NCBI GenBank assembly: GCA_959606905.1 | Contig: CAUHML010000035.1 | Coordinates: 1-31,590 of the forward strand | Length of the DNA: 31,590 nt | DNA from: an uncultured Bacteroides sp. | Lineage (GTDB): Bacteria > Bacteroidota > Bacteroidia > Bacteroidales > Bacteroidaceae | Direction of reading: 5' to 3' | In this document: positions 1-7,405 of the stretch, piece after piece | How the letters are laid out: each line of letters starts with the position of its first letter | How positions within the stretch are numbered: position 1 is the stretch's first letter | Position numbers and translations under genes: made by a program | Notes under the pieces: model-generated | Seen by the model: the letters and a program-made list of their open reading frames with translations, nothing else | Told to the model about the DNA's origin: nothing | Databases searched by the model: none

Positions 1-47
1 AGCGTTCCCTCATTGACTAAACCTCTTTTTAGTTCCGAAACCGGATA

Positions 48-55
48 CAAAGATA
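48..55 (-). promoter_or_regulatory. Bacteroides -7 box for a gene leaving the window on the left
   Basis: On the minus strand this reads TATCTTTG, an exact match to the Bacteroides TAnnTTTG box. An ATG on the same strand at 11-13 follows with a leader of about 28 bases and an AAAGAGG-like stretch before it, so a minus-strand gene may start at 13 and run off the window. Only four codons are visible, so no product can be given. No TTTG is seen at the usual upstream spacing. Confidence 0.3.
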
Positions 56-302
56 AGTGATAATCTAATATCCCGGTTACCTTTTAACATTAAATTTCGG
101 GAAACTTTTCTTTCTTGCTGATACAGAAACTTTTCCGTTTTGGAAAACTTTTTTCTGAATTTAACTCGTGAAGTGTTCTCTTTTTGCCTGTTTCTTTTCT
201 CGAAACTGGACATGATTCGGTGTGCTTTCCTTTATTTGGGCTGCAAAGGTGCGAAATTATTTTCTTATGTTCCGTACAAAAATAAAAAATATCTTCTTTG
301 TC

Positions 303-564
303 TTATTCTGCCGTTATTATTTCTACATCATATCCGATGAACAGCTCGCTCTCAATCGCTCCGGTGATTGCCTTCACTTGTTCCTCCAAAGAAGAGTCAA
401 TGTAATGAAAACGAGTATCAGGGATAAAGTTGCCGTTTTCGGTAAGAACCGGTTCATCTTTCGGCATGGTCGCAATTTCGCATGCTATACGTTCTTTCGC
501 TTCCCGGTTGATAATTGAATCCGACCATTGCAGATTCTTTATCAGATGATTTTTTCCGGTTCAT
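303..564 (-). pseudogene. Small hypothetical gene (about 85 aa) split by a +1 slip in an A6 tract
   Basis: On the minus strand the frame ending at the TAA at 303-305 is open back to 560 and reads like real protein with normal Bacteroides codon use (for example PVLTENGNFIPDTRFHYID and a C-terminus GYDVEIITAE). It has no start codon at its 5' end; the first in-frame ATG is internal, at 465-467. An ATG at 562-564 lies in the neighbouring frame, and the two frames meet in a run of six A (T550-555 on the plus strand). With five A the gene would be one 86-residue ORF beginning MNRKNHLIKNLQW. The alternatives are a decayed gene, a sequencing error, programmed slippage, or a 54-residue protein starting at 467. 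I do not recognise the family. Confidence 0.45.
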
Positions 565-757
565 GATCTTACATTCTCGATGATTTTAAATATGTATAAC
601 AACCGGATGAGGATGTTTGGTTCAATCTTGCTTTTTGATAATCGAATAACTGTCTTCTGCCTTTTTAGTTAATTTTTAAATTTAATTCCGTTAATTGTTA
701 ACGGTTGCCTGTATTCTATTAAACCATGTTATAAGATGCCCTACTTTGCCTTGAAAA

Positions 758-788
758 TTTGGAGATATGCAGAAAGTCCGTATCTTTG
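758..788 (+). promoter_or_regulatory. Bacteroides primary sigma promoter (TTTG-N19-TATCTTTG)
   Basis: TTTG at 758-761, a 19-base spacer and TATCTTTG at 781-788 match the Bacteroides -33/-7 consensus in both boxes. It points away from any plus-strand gene: the next thing downstream is a terminator about 45 bases on, then the 3' end of a minus-strand gene. It therefore most likely drives the short RNA at about 795-863. Confidence 0.65.
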
Positions 789-794
789 CAATGT

Positions 795-863
795 GTTTTT
801 CATAGTATTAGATTTAAGGTTAACAAAAAAGATTGGCTGTCTGGGATAGATAGCCTTTTTTTT
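795..863 (+). ncRNA. Candidate small RNA of about 70 nt
   Basis: A two-box promoter ends at 788 and a Rho-independent terminator (stem 835-855, T8 tract 856-863) closes the unit, leaving about 70 nt with no useful ORF. The 5' part (TAGTATTAGATTTAAGG and following bases) is AT-rich and single-stranded looking. From memory, similar short leader-terminator units occur in many copies in Bacteroides genomes, and families of paralogous small RNAs have been described in B. thetaiotaomicron; whether this is a member is inference. The start is predicted from the -7 box. It could also be a leftover leader of a lost gene. Confidence 0.5.
835..863. terminator. Bidirectional Rho-independent terminator
   Basis: Stem GGCTGTCT (835-842) and AGATAGCC (848-855) with one G-T wobble and a GGGAT loop. 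Eight T follow on the plus strand, ending the small RNA unit. On the minus strand the stem is followed by AATCTTTTTTG, which suits the PAQR gene whose stop lies 31 bases upstream. Confidence 0.75.
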
Positions 864-894
864 GTCTGTATGTCTACAATCGTTATGTCTCCCT

Positions 895-1545
895 CTATAA
901 TATCAGCCAGATAGCTATGATGTGCCCGATACTTCCTCCCAAGCAGAACAGATGAAAGGTGGCGTGCATATAAGGCTTGCGCAATGAATAGAATACGGCA
1001 CCTGTAATATAAGATACGCCTCCTCCTATCAGCCACCAGAAAGCCGGGGTGGCATTCAGCAATGCCAGATGATCCATTAAAGGCTTCATAGCGACCAAAA
1101 TACTGGCTCCCATGGCCACATAACAGCACGTTTCCAGATTACTGTGTTCTTTCAGCTTTTTGAAACTCAAAATGAAACCGGCGATAGCCGACAGCCAGAC
1201 GAAGGCGAAAATACCCCACCCCCAACCGCCTGCCTGACGCAAAACGAGTAATGTGAAGGGTGTGTATGTGCCCGCTATGTGAAGATAAATGGCTCCGTGG
1301 TCGAATTTGCGGAGTAGCTCTTTCGTTTTGCCCGGACGCGTACCGTGATACCACGTAGAACTGATATAGGATGAAAGCATTCCTGTCAAATAAACAGAAA
1401 TACAAGCCACTGCCCATTGCGGTTCGGCATTTTCGGTTGCTTTCACTAGCAGGAAGTAACCTGCGATAACTCCAAGCAGTATGCCTGCTCCGTGACTGAG
1501 CGTGTTTGCCCATTCTTCTCCGTTGCTGTATCTTTTGTTTTTCAA
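895..1545 (-). CDS. trhA: PAQR/hemolysin III family membrane protein (TrhA-like)
   Basis: A 216-residue polytopic inner-membrane protein of the hemolysin III/PAQR family (COG1272), with about seven hydrophobic segments. The family metal-site residues are present: Ser63 and His67 in SSTWYHG, Asp82-His83 in FDHGAIYLHIAGTYTPF, and the C-terminal HATFH (His194 and His198). Bacterial members are linked to membrane fluidity and energy homeostasis; the old hemolysin name is not evidence of toxin activity. The start must be a TTG: an in-frame TAA lies three codons upstream and the next Met is residue 55, inside the conserved core. A -7 box at 1573-1580 gives a leader of about 20 bases. It appears to be transcribed alone. 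Confidence 0.93.
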   Translation of the reverse strand: MKNKRYSNGEEWANTLSHGAGILLGVIAGYFLLVKATENAEPQWAVACISVYLTGMLSSYISSTWYHGTRPGKTKELLRKFDHGAIYLHIAGTYTPFTLLVLRQAGGWGWGIFAFVWLSAIAGFILSFKKLKEHSNLETCCYVAMGASILVAMKPLMDHLALLNATPAFWWLIGGGVSYITGAVFYSLRKPYMHATFHLFCLGGSIGHIIAIWLIL

Positions 1546-1572
1546 TGTTTCTTACGTACTTTGTTGAAGTTA

Positions 1573-1580
1573 CAAAGATA
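1573..1580 (-). promoter_or_regulatory. -7 box of the PAQR gene
   Basis: Minus strand TATCTTTG, an exact TAnnTTTG match, about 28 bases before the TTG start. No TTTG is seen at the normal -33 spacing. It sits only 25 bases beyond the stop of the upstream transglutaminase-like gene, with no terminator hairpin between, so read-through from that operon is possible. Confidence 0.5.
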
Positions 1581-1604
1581 CTTTATTTTCTGTAAGTAGT
1601 CATC

Positions 1605-3494
1605 TTATTCTTTTTTTAATATGATTTTTCCATTGTACTGTTCCGCCACTTGTTTACGGAAATCGAGGAAAGCGGTATATTCGCCGGGCTTGTATACCCC
1701 TTTACGCATAAACAGTCGATGAACAATATATATCTTATTGTCTTTTGTATAGATACTGGAATGAAAGTTCCCGAATTTACTTTTTAGATCGATTGGTTTG
1801 GGAAGTCCTTCCACGATATATCCGTCAGGTAGTTTGATGCAGATACTATCAGTGTCCGAATACCCGTAGTTAATATGGATAGGATATTTCCGGCTGATGG
1901 CACGAGGTACACTGAATCCTTTTTTAAATATGTTAGTCGGGATGAACAGCCGGTTTCCTGTTTTGTAACCGTATTGCTGGCTGCTTGCCGTATAACTGAA
2001 AGTGATAGATGGATTCGCTTCCTTACATTCTTTGATTTGCAGGCGAAGGATGTCGGCTTGCGAGAGGTTGAGGGTCGAACGGATGTGGTCTTTCTGTTTG
2101 TTAGGTTCCAAATAAACGATTCCTGCCTCATTTTCGTACTGGAATAATCGGGATATTTCGTTCACTTCTATTTGTGTTTCTGCCGTAGGCGATAGGGTGA
2201 TAGTAGCTATGATGTGCTGTGTGTTCAATGAATCGGGATACGTGGGCAGACGATGTATGCTGCCACCGGCGGGTTCGATAAGCAATGCGTCATGTCCGGC
2301 AATGCCTTGGTGGATATAGCCGAAGGGAAGCGATGGATCGGTACATTCCAGCCACAGAGTGTCCTTGGGGAGAGGTACTTGCAGAATGACGTGATTCATC
2401 TGGTTGGCGCTGGAGAAATCAGGCAACAGGCGTTCGTTGGTAGTGCTTATCACCGTATAAGTAGAAGGTATGCCTATTTCTTTCAGCATGGCACGGGTGT
2501 AATTGGAAAGTCCTTTACAATCGCCAAATCCGGTGCGGCAGACATCGGATGCTGCGATAGGCTGCAATCCTCCGATACCTAGCTGTATACTGACGTAGCG
2601 GGTAGTTTTTGCCAGATAGTCATAAATTGCCTTTACTTTTTCGCGGTCGGTAGAGCAGTGAGCAGTCAGTCCGTGCAACTTGTTGCGGAAAGGTTCGGTG
2701 AGTTCGTCGCGTCCGTCGAGTAGTTTGTATTGCCATTCTCCGTATTTTTGCCAAGTACTCATGTCCCCTTCCGATTTGTCATATTTGAAAGCGGAAGGAG
2801 CGAAATAAATCCGTGGAAACAATTTTGCGAAATCGGGACCGAACGGTTCTTTCTGTATCGGCAGCAGTTTCGAAGCGGTGACTTCAATCACTTGCTGCCC
2901 GTCCGTACCGGTCGACTTTGTCACTTGGATATTTTTTCCTCCAGTGTTTAGCTCGCGGTACCTGCATTCTTGTCCGGCAGGCAATTCGATCCGGTATGTC
3001 GCTTGTTCCACTCCTTGCTGAAAGTCTGTTTGCGGAAGGAAGGACTGGTAGCCGATAAGCCCGTTATTACATTTTATTTCCCATTCATATTTTACGGTGA
3101 AGGGGAAAGAGGGGAAGTTACATTCGTAATAATAGGCATAGTCATCTGTGCTTAACGAGGAACTATATTCGCTCTTTTGCAGTTCCGATTTTTTTATCTT
3201 TCGGACGCTTTGACCGGATGCGTTAAGTATTTCTCCCGAGAACTTCTGTAAGGAACGGAACATATCGCATTCACAGACGAAGTGTGCAGCATTCAGTCCT
3301 TTACGGTTAAGAATGAGAATTGTGCGGCTTTCTTTTTCGATAGATTGCGTCATTGATTTGCAGAGGACTTCCGTCCGCGAATCCGTTATAATAGAAGTGG
3401 CGTCTTTTGAAAGGTCTTGTGCCTGTACAGACATGATAGAACCGAGGTAGAGACCGAATAATAATCCGATGATTTTCATTGCTGATTTTTTCAT
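1605..3494 (-). CDS. Exported DUF3857/transglutaminase-like protein, triad intact
   Basis: A 629-residue protein with a signal peptide ending near VQAQD (about residue 26). Residues about 35-230 form the beta-rich DUF3857 domain and about 270-400 a transglutaminase-like (cysteine-protease fold) core. The catalytic triad is visible: Cys326 in GFGDCKGLSNYTRAML, His368 in NQMNHVIL and Asp386 in LECTDPSLPFG. The C-terminal third (about 420-629) resembles DUF3858-type beta sandwich. Such proteins are common, exported and uncharacterised in Bacteroidetes; peptide or amide hydrolysis or crosslinking in the periplasm is plausible but not shown. It starts 24 bases after the stop of the paralogous gene at 3519-5552, so the two form an operon. 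Confidence 0.88.
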   Translation of the reverse strand: MKKSAMKIIGLLFGLYLGSIMSVQAQDLSKDATSIITDSRTEVLCKSMTQSIEKESRTILILNRKGLNAAHFVCECDMFRSLQKFSGEILNASGQSVRKIKKSELQKSEYSSSLSTDDYAYYYECNFPSFPFTVKYEWEIKCNNGLIGYQSFLPQTDFQQGVEQATYRIELPAGQECRYRELNTGGKNIQVTKSTGTDGQQVIEVTASKLLPIQKEPFGPDFAKLFPRIYFAPSAFKYDKSEGDMSTWQKYGEWQYKLLDGRDELTEPFRNKLHGLTAHCSTDREKVKAIYDYLAKTTRYVSIQLGIGGLQPIAASDVCRTGFGDCKGLSNYTRAMLKEIGIPSTYTVISTTNERLLPDFSSANQMNHVILQVPLPKDTLWLECTDPSLPFGYIHQGIAGHDALLIEPAGGSIHRLPTYPDSLNTQHIIATITLSPTAETQIEVNEISRLFQYENEAGIVYLEPNKQKDHIRSTLNLSQADILRLQIKECKEANPSITFSYTASSQQYGYKTGNRLFIPTNIFKKGFSVPRAISRKYPIHINYGYSDTDSICIKLPDGYIVEGLPKPIDLKSKFGNFHSSIYTKDNKIYIVHRLFMRKGVYKPGEYTAFLDFRKQVAEQYNGKIILKKE

Positions 3495-3518
3495 TATCAG
3501 AATATTGAATGATTTTTC

Positions 3519-5552
3519 TTATATTTTTTTGAGTACTATCAACGTGTGATTCTTCTCAATGATTTTTGTCCACATATCTTGCAGTTGTTTATAATGTTCA
3601 GGAAGGAATATATATTCTTTGAGGTGGAATCTGTAGCTGACCAGGATCGTATTCCCTTGTTTTTGAACCATATATCTGCATTGCAGATGATCCCCCTCTG
3701 CTCGGATAAATTGCGATTGGGGTAGTTCTTCCACTTCATAGCCTTCGGGAAGGGCCAATTTGCATAATAATGTGAATTTATACGGATATGGAAATTCGAC
3801 AGGAAGCACTCGGTCGGTCTGAATAAATGGATTGGTCTCCAGTTGCGGGAAAAGCATCGGATTGATGTAGAGGTGATCACCTACCTGTTCGGTTTGTATG
3901 GTGAAGTCGAGTTCCTCTTTTATCGTACCCGGATCGTTTTCCGTATGTTCCACTTTTAGGTTGGTGACGGTTAGCCTGTCTTTCGGGGTAATTTCGGTTG
4001 TCGGGTCTGGAACGATACTGTCTTGTTCTTGTTGTCTCTTTTTCTGGTATTCCACCGCTTCCTGTCCGTGCAAGACTGTACTGCGGTGTCCTTTAATTAG
4101 GTTACCTTCTAATTTAGCTTTAATGTTCATAAAGCTTGTGTTTTCTGTGAGCATCATTAAGTCTACCCATTTGTTCTCCTCCTTTTCTGTTGGCGAAAGT
4201 ATGCGTGCTTGGTTAACAGACAAGTCGGGCGGCAGAATGTTAAGAGAAGGAATATCCATTGAACTGTCCAAAAAGACGTATTTTTCTTTGTCCGTATCGT
4301 AAACGGCGATAACGAAGGTATTAAGCTTTTGCAGAGACGGGAAATTATGAGGCAACATTCCTGCTGAACGGCGGCTTAAAACAACAGGGTAGGCTTTCAG
4401 CCCGAAGTCTTTAAGGATGCTGATTAGGATAAAATTCAGATCAGCATTGCTGCCGCTTCCTTTTTGAATTACTTTTTCGAGGTCTTTGCTATAAAGATTA
4501 TATCTTCCGTTCCAAGCCAGTTTCTTTTTTAGCAGACGGAATGAGTGGATGATTCTTTCCTCAAAATTCATTTTGCTGGTAAAAATCTCTTTGGTCTCCG
4601 GGCGGAACGGGTTGATGAAAGAAAGGAACACACCGAATTGTGTATTCTCCGGCTTAATCAGTTGTTTATCTACATCTTCCCATTTCTGGCTATATGGTTC
4701 GTATTCTTTGCCGGGGAAGTTGGTACCTTGTAGGTCAAAACTTATTTGTACTTTATAATCTTCCGGACACCAGCAATAGGGTTCGTCCTGACGGATAGCT
4801 GGGAGGTTCTGAGAAATGAATGTCGTTTCTTGTGCCAGGATAGTGAAATCTTTGTTGATTCCTGCCGTTCCACCTTCACGTGCCGTTGCGTGAAGGGCAG
4901 ATTCTTTTTGTTTCATTTGTATGTAGTCTTTTCCCCGAAGTTCGATGTTGTAGATGAATACATTGGGAATTGTGATTTTGTATTGGTTGTATAGCATAGG
5001 CAGTTCTTCTTGCATCATCCAGTTATCTATGTGGATGAAGTAGTCGGAGTAGAGCTTGTAGTGATATTCGATAATAGTCCCCTCCTTGACAGCGGGTAGG
5101 GAGAATTTAAGAATTTTGTATCGGTTGTCAATCCGTTCGAAAGATATGGATTCGCGTTTCATAGGTGTTTTTACACATTTCCCGTTTTCCATGTTATAAG
5201 AGCAACCTTCTACTTCGCTGGCCCTTTCTTCTCCTTCCTCTTTATCCGTAGGGGCATAAAACGGGACAGAAACATCGGCGTATGCCGTTCCCTGTGGCTT
5301 CAGGATTTTTATGCGTATCCAGTGTTCTGTTATCAGTTGAAAACCATCGTGGTAGGTAAAGTTGCTCTGCCCCTGGTGGAACAGATAGAGGGCTGTGGCA
5401 GTAGTATCCGGAGTATAAGTGGTGAACAAGAGTTCTTCTTTGGAGGGTTTACCGTATTTCAGACTGGGAGTGATTACTGTTGCGGCTTGTTGCGGGTAAA
5501 TGGGTGACAAAAGCTGTAACAGGAGTGTAAATAGAATGAATAGCTTTTTCAT
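3519..5552 (-). CDS. Exported DUF3857/transglutaminase-like protein lacking the catalytic Cys
   Basis: Start placed at the ATG at 5550-5552, giving 677 residues with a normal signal peptide (MKKLFILFTLLLQLLSPIYP). The longer frame up to 5648 would run through the promoter box and the ddh terminator. It has the same plan as its downstream neighbour: DUF3857 domain (about 25-290), transglutaminase-like region (about 320-440) and a C-terminal beta region. At the Cys position it reads GSGSNADLNFILISIL (365-380), with no Cys, and the His position falls at LNTFVIAV (410-417), with no His; only Asp429 (FLDSS) fits. It is probably a non-catalytic paralogue, perhaps a partner or carbohydrate/peptide-binding subunit of the intact one. 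Confidence 0.88.
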   Translation of the reverse strand: MKKLFILFTLLLQLLSPIYPQQAATVITPSLKYGKPSKEELLFTTYTPDTTATALYLFHQGQSNFTYHDGFQLITEHWIRIKILKPQGTAYADVSVPFYAPTDKEEGEERASEVEGCSYNMENGKCVKTPMKRESISFERIDNRYKILKFSLPAVKEGTIIEYHYKLYSDYFIHIDNWMMQEELPMLYNQYKITIPNVFIYNIELRGKDYIQMKQKESALHATAREGGTAGINKDFTILAQETTFISQNLPAIRQDEPYCWCPEDYKVQISFDLQGTNFPGKEYEPYSQKWEDVDKQLIKPENTQFGVFLSFINPFRPETKEIFTSKMNFEERIIHSFRLLKKKLAWNGRYNLYSKDLEKVIQKGSGSNADLNFILISILKDFGLKAYPVVLSRRSAGMLPHNFPSLQKLNTFVIAVYDTDKEKYVFLDSSMDIPSLNILPPDLSVNQARILSPTEKEENKWVDLMMLTENTSFMNIKAKLEGNLIKGHRSTVLHGQEAVEYQKKRQQEQDSIVPDPTTEITPKDRLTVTNLKVEHTENDPGTIKEELDFTIQTEQVGDHLYINPMLFPQLETNPFIQTDRVLPVEFPYPYKFTLLCKLALPEGYEVEELPQSQFIRAEGDHLQCRYMVQKQGNTILVSYRFHLKEYIFLPEHYKQLQDMWTKIIEKNHTLIVLKKI

Positions 5553-5580
5553 AATCTTGTGCGTGTTTTTAGTATTTGGA

Positions 5581-5588
5581 CAAAGATA
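5581..5588 (-). promoter_or_regulatory. -7 box of the DUF3857 operon
   Basis: Minus strand TATCTTTG, exact consensus, about 28 bases before the ATG at 5552. It abuts the U-tract side of the ddh terminator, so termination of ddh and initiation of the operon share the same 50 bases. No clear TTTG at -33. Confidence 0.55.
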
Positions 5589-5630
5589 AAAAAAATAGAG
5601 AAAGATTAACAGTCTTTCTCTATTTTTTTT
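5588..5630 (-). terminator. Rho-independent terminator after ddh
   Basis: Perfect 11-bp stem ATAGAGAAAGA (5595-5605) with TCTTTCTCTAT (5613-5623), loop TTAACAG, extended by A7 on one side and T7 on the other so that it could work in both directions. It lies 21 bases beyond the ddh stop. Confidence 0.85.
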
Positions 5631-5651
5631 ATCTGTTATGCGGATCATGTT

Positions 5652-6551
5652 TTATACCAGATGTCCGATCCATTCTTCGCGGTCACCCGGAAGGAGGTCG
5701 ATCACCGGAATTTCCACCATTGTGTAGCAACCCGGTTGCTGCTTCATGGAAGCACGTGCTACGCATACCAGTACTTGTGCAGTCAGTGCAGGGTTGTTGA
5801 TGCGCATATTAAATTCAAATAGCTGATTCTGGGTTTTGCCCGATACGCCTTTGCGGGTGAGGTTTACTCCGTGTCCCATGTCGAGAAGGGCGTCCACGCT
5901 CGGAACCTGTTTCACGTGTGTTTCGTCATTCACGAAATAAGGATCTGCTTTGATAGCTGCGGATACTTCTTCAAATTTGTATCCGTCTTTCAGCTCGATA
6001 TATACCATGCGACGGTGGATTCCCGTACCCGTAGGGATAGTCATAGACAGAGCGGCTTTCACTCCGTCAATGGCTTTCACGGCTACTGTATGTCCCATAC
6101 TCATTCCCGGACCGAAGTTGGTATAAGTGATCCCTTTCGGAGCAATGGCTTCGAGCATAGTGCGTACGATAGAGTCGCTTCCCGGGTCCCAGCCTGCGGA
6201 GATGATAGATACGGCTTTGTGTTCTTTAGCCGTAGCATCCAGTGTGCGTCGTAAGTCAACGATACCGGTGTGGATGTCGAAGCTGTCTACGGTGTTGATT
6301 CCCATAGCCAGATATTCTTTTGCATATTTCTCAACGCTGCGGGTCGGAGTACAAAGGATGGCAACTTCTACGTCTTCCAACTCTTTTATATCCTTTACAA
6401 CTGCATAATTTGCCAACTCTTCCGGTTTATTCTCGGCTCCTGCACGACGAACTACTCCGGCTATTTCGAAATCTGGTGCGGCTTGAAGCGCCTCAAGTAC
6501 ATAATGACCAATGTTGCCATAACCAACGATGGCAGCTCTTACTTTTTTCAT
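5652..6551 (-). CDS. ddh: meso-diaminopimelate D-dehydrogenase
   Basis: A 299-residue NADPH-dependent enzyme that makes meso-2,6-diaminopimelate from tetrahydrodipicolinate and ammonia, feeding lysine and peptidoglycan synthesis in the cytoplasm. The start is the ATG at 6549-6551 (MKKVRAAIVGYGNIG), with AAAAGG directly before it; a 15-codon upstream extension is not needed, and the resulting length matches the family. Gly-rich NADP loop GYGNIG at 10-15. Substrate-site segments SAGWDPGSDSIVR and FGPGMSMGHTVAVK are conserved as in Ddh proteins. It has its own -7 box (6594-6601) and terminator, so it is likely monocistronic. Assignment from sequence motifs is firm. Confidence 0.95.
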   Translation of the reverse strand: MKKVRAAIVGYGNIGHYVLEALQAAPDFEIAGVVRRAGAENKPEELANYAVVKDIKELEDVEVAILCTPTRSVEKYAKEYLAMGINTVDSFDIHTGIVDLRRTLDATAKEHKAVSIISAGWDPGSDSIVRTMLEAIAPKGITYTNFGPGMSMGHTVAVKAIDGVKAALSMTIPTGTGIHRRMVYIELKDGYKFEEVSAAIKADPYFVNDETHVKQVPSVDALLDMGHGVNLTRKGVSGKTQNQLFEFNMRINNPALTAQVLVCVARASMKQQPGCYTMVEIPVIDLLPGDREEWIGHLV

Positions 6552-6593
6552 CCTTTTATTGGTTTTAGTGAACAAATTTCTTTCTTTTGCTTG

Positions 6594-6601
6594 CAAAAAT
6601 A
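6594..6601 (-). promoter_or_regulatory. -7 box of ddh
   Basis: Minus strand TATTTTTG, exact TAnnTTTG, about 43 bases before the chosen ATG at 6551. It supports the shorter start, because the longer frame would begin at the box itself. Confidence 0.5.
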
Positions 6602-6783
6602 AACATTTTACTAGTAGCTTTGGTTCGTTAGCTTAATTATTTTTAATTTTTTCACTAGTAATGAATATATTTGTTGCGAACGTCAAACTAGATGAACAGA
6701 AATAACGTAATTCTTTAATTAGTGTGCTATCATCTCATTGAAAAAACTCTGTGTCCTCTATGTCCTCTGTGGTGAAATTGTTT

Positions 6784-6791
6784 TATCTTTG
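6784..6791 (+). promoter_or_regulatory. -7 box of ruvA, implying a near-leaderless mRNA
   Basis: TATCTTTG, exact consensus. It ends only 8 bases before the ruvA ATG at 6800, so a start about 7 bases downstream would give a transcript with essentially no 5' leader. No -33 TTTG is present. The preceding 70 bases contain a short direct repeat (TGTCCTCT twice) and no gene. Confidence 0.5.
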
Positions 6792-6799
6792 TTCCCATT

Positions 6800-7405
6800 A
6801 TGATAGAATATGTTAGAGGCGAGCTTGCCGAACTCAGTCCGGCAACCGCAGTGATAGACTGTAATGGGGTGGGGTATGCCGCCAATATATCTCTGAATAC
6901 CTATTCGGCTATTCAGGGGAAGAAAACTTGTAAATTATTTATTTATGAAGCTATCCGTGAAGACGCTTACGTGCTTTACGGATTTGCCGACAAACAGGAA
7001 CGGGAGATTTTTCTATTATTGATTTCTGTGTCGGGGATTGGAGGAAATACGGCACGAATGATTCTTTCTGCTCTTTCTCCATCAGAGTTGGTCAGTGTAA
7101 TCAGTGCTGAAAACGCGAATCTCCTGAAGACGGTGAAAGGTATCGGGCTGAAAACTGCACAGCGTCTCATTGTCGAACTGAAAGATAAGATAAAGACGGT
7201 AGGAATGGCTGCCGTAGGCGGAACAACATCCGCCGGAATGTTGTTGCAGTCTGCCAATGCCGAAGTGCAGGAAGAAGCGGTGGCTGCGTTGACAATGTTG
7301 GGTTTTGCTGCCGCACCTTCGCAGAAGGTTGTTCTGGCTGTTTTAAAGGAAGAACCGGAAGCCCCGGTAGAAAAGGTGATTAAACTGGCTTTGAAGAGAT
7401 TATGA
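6800..7405 (+). CDS. ruvA: Holliday junction branch migration protein RuvA
   Basis: At 201 residues it has normal RuvA length. Residues 1-64 form the OB-fold ([23 protein letters not shown]). Helix-hairpin-helix motifs follow at about 70-130 ([19 protein letters not shown] and [19 protein letters not shown]). A flexible linker (about 135-155) leads to the C-terminal RuvB-contacting domain ([12 protein letters not shown]). RuvA tetramers bind Holliday junctions and load the RuvB motor. The ATG is the family start even though it lies just after the -7 box. The stop codon overlaps the next ATG (ATGA), so the downstream gene is translationally coupled. ruvB and ruvC are not in this window. Confidence 0.97.
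   Translation: MIEYVRGELAELSPATAVIDCNGVGYAANISLNTYSAIQGKKTCKLFIYEAIREDAYVLYGFADKQEREIFLLLISVSGIGGNTARMILSALSPSELVSVISAENANLLKTVKGIGLKTAQRLIVELKDKIKTVGMAAVGGTTSAGMLLQSANAEVQEEAVAALTMLGFAAAPSQKVVLAVLKEEPEAPVEKVIKLALKRL

Noticed and set aside
10..213. 67-residue minus-strand ORF
   Set aside because: Very Lys/Arg/Phe-rich with no family resemblance, contains the -7 box at 48-55, and lies downstream of the broken small gene.
222..518. 98-residue plus-strand ORF
   Set aside because: Antisense to the better-looking minus-strand frame 303-560; composition is not protein-like.
895..1545. Cytolytic toxin function for the hemolysin III protein
   Set aside because: The motifs are those of the PAQR membrane-homeostasis family; the name is historical.
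5553..5648. 32-codon N-terminal extension of the DUF3857 protein
   Set aside because: It would be encoded across the ddh terminator and the -7 box and would bury the signal peptide.
6552..6596. 15-codon extension of Ddh
   Set aside because: The -7 box overlaps the longer start, and the shorter protein matches family length.
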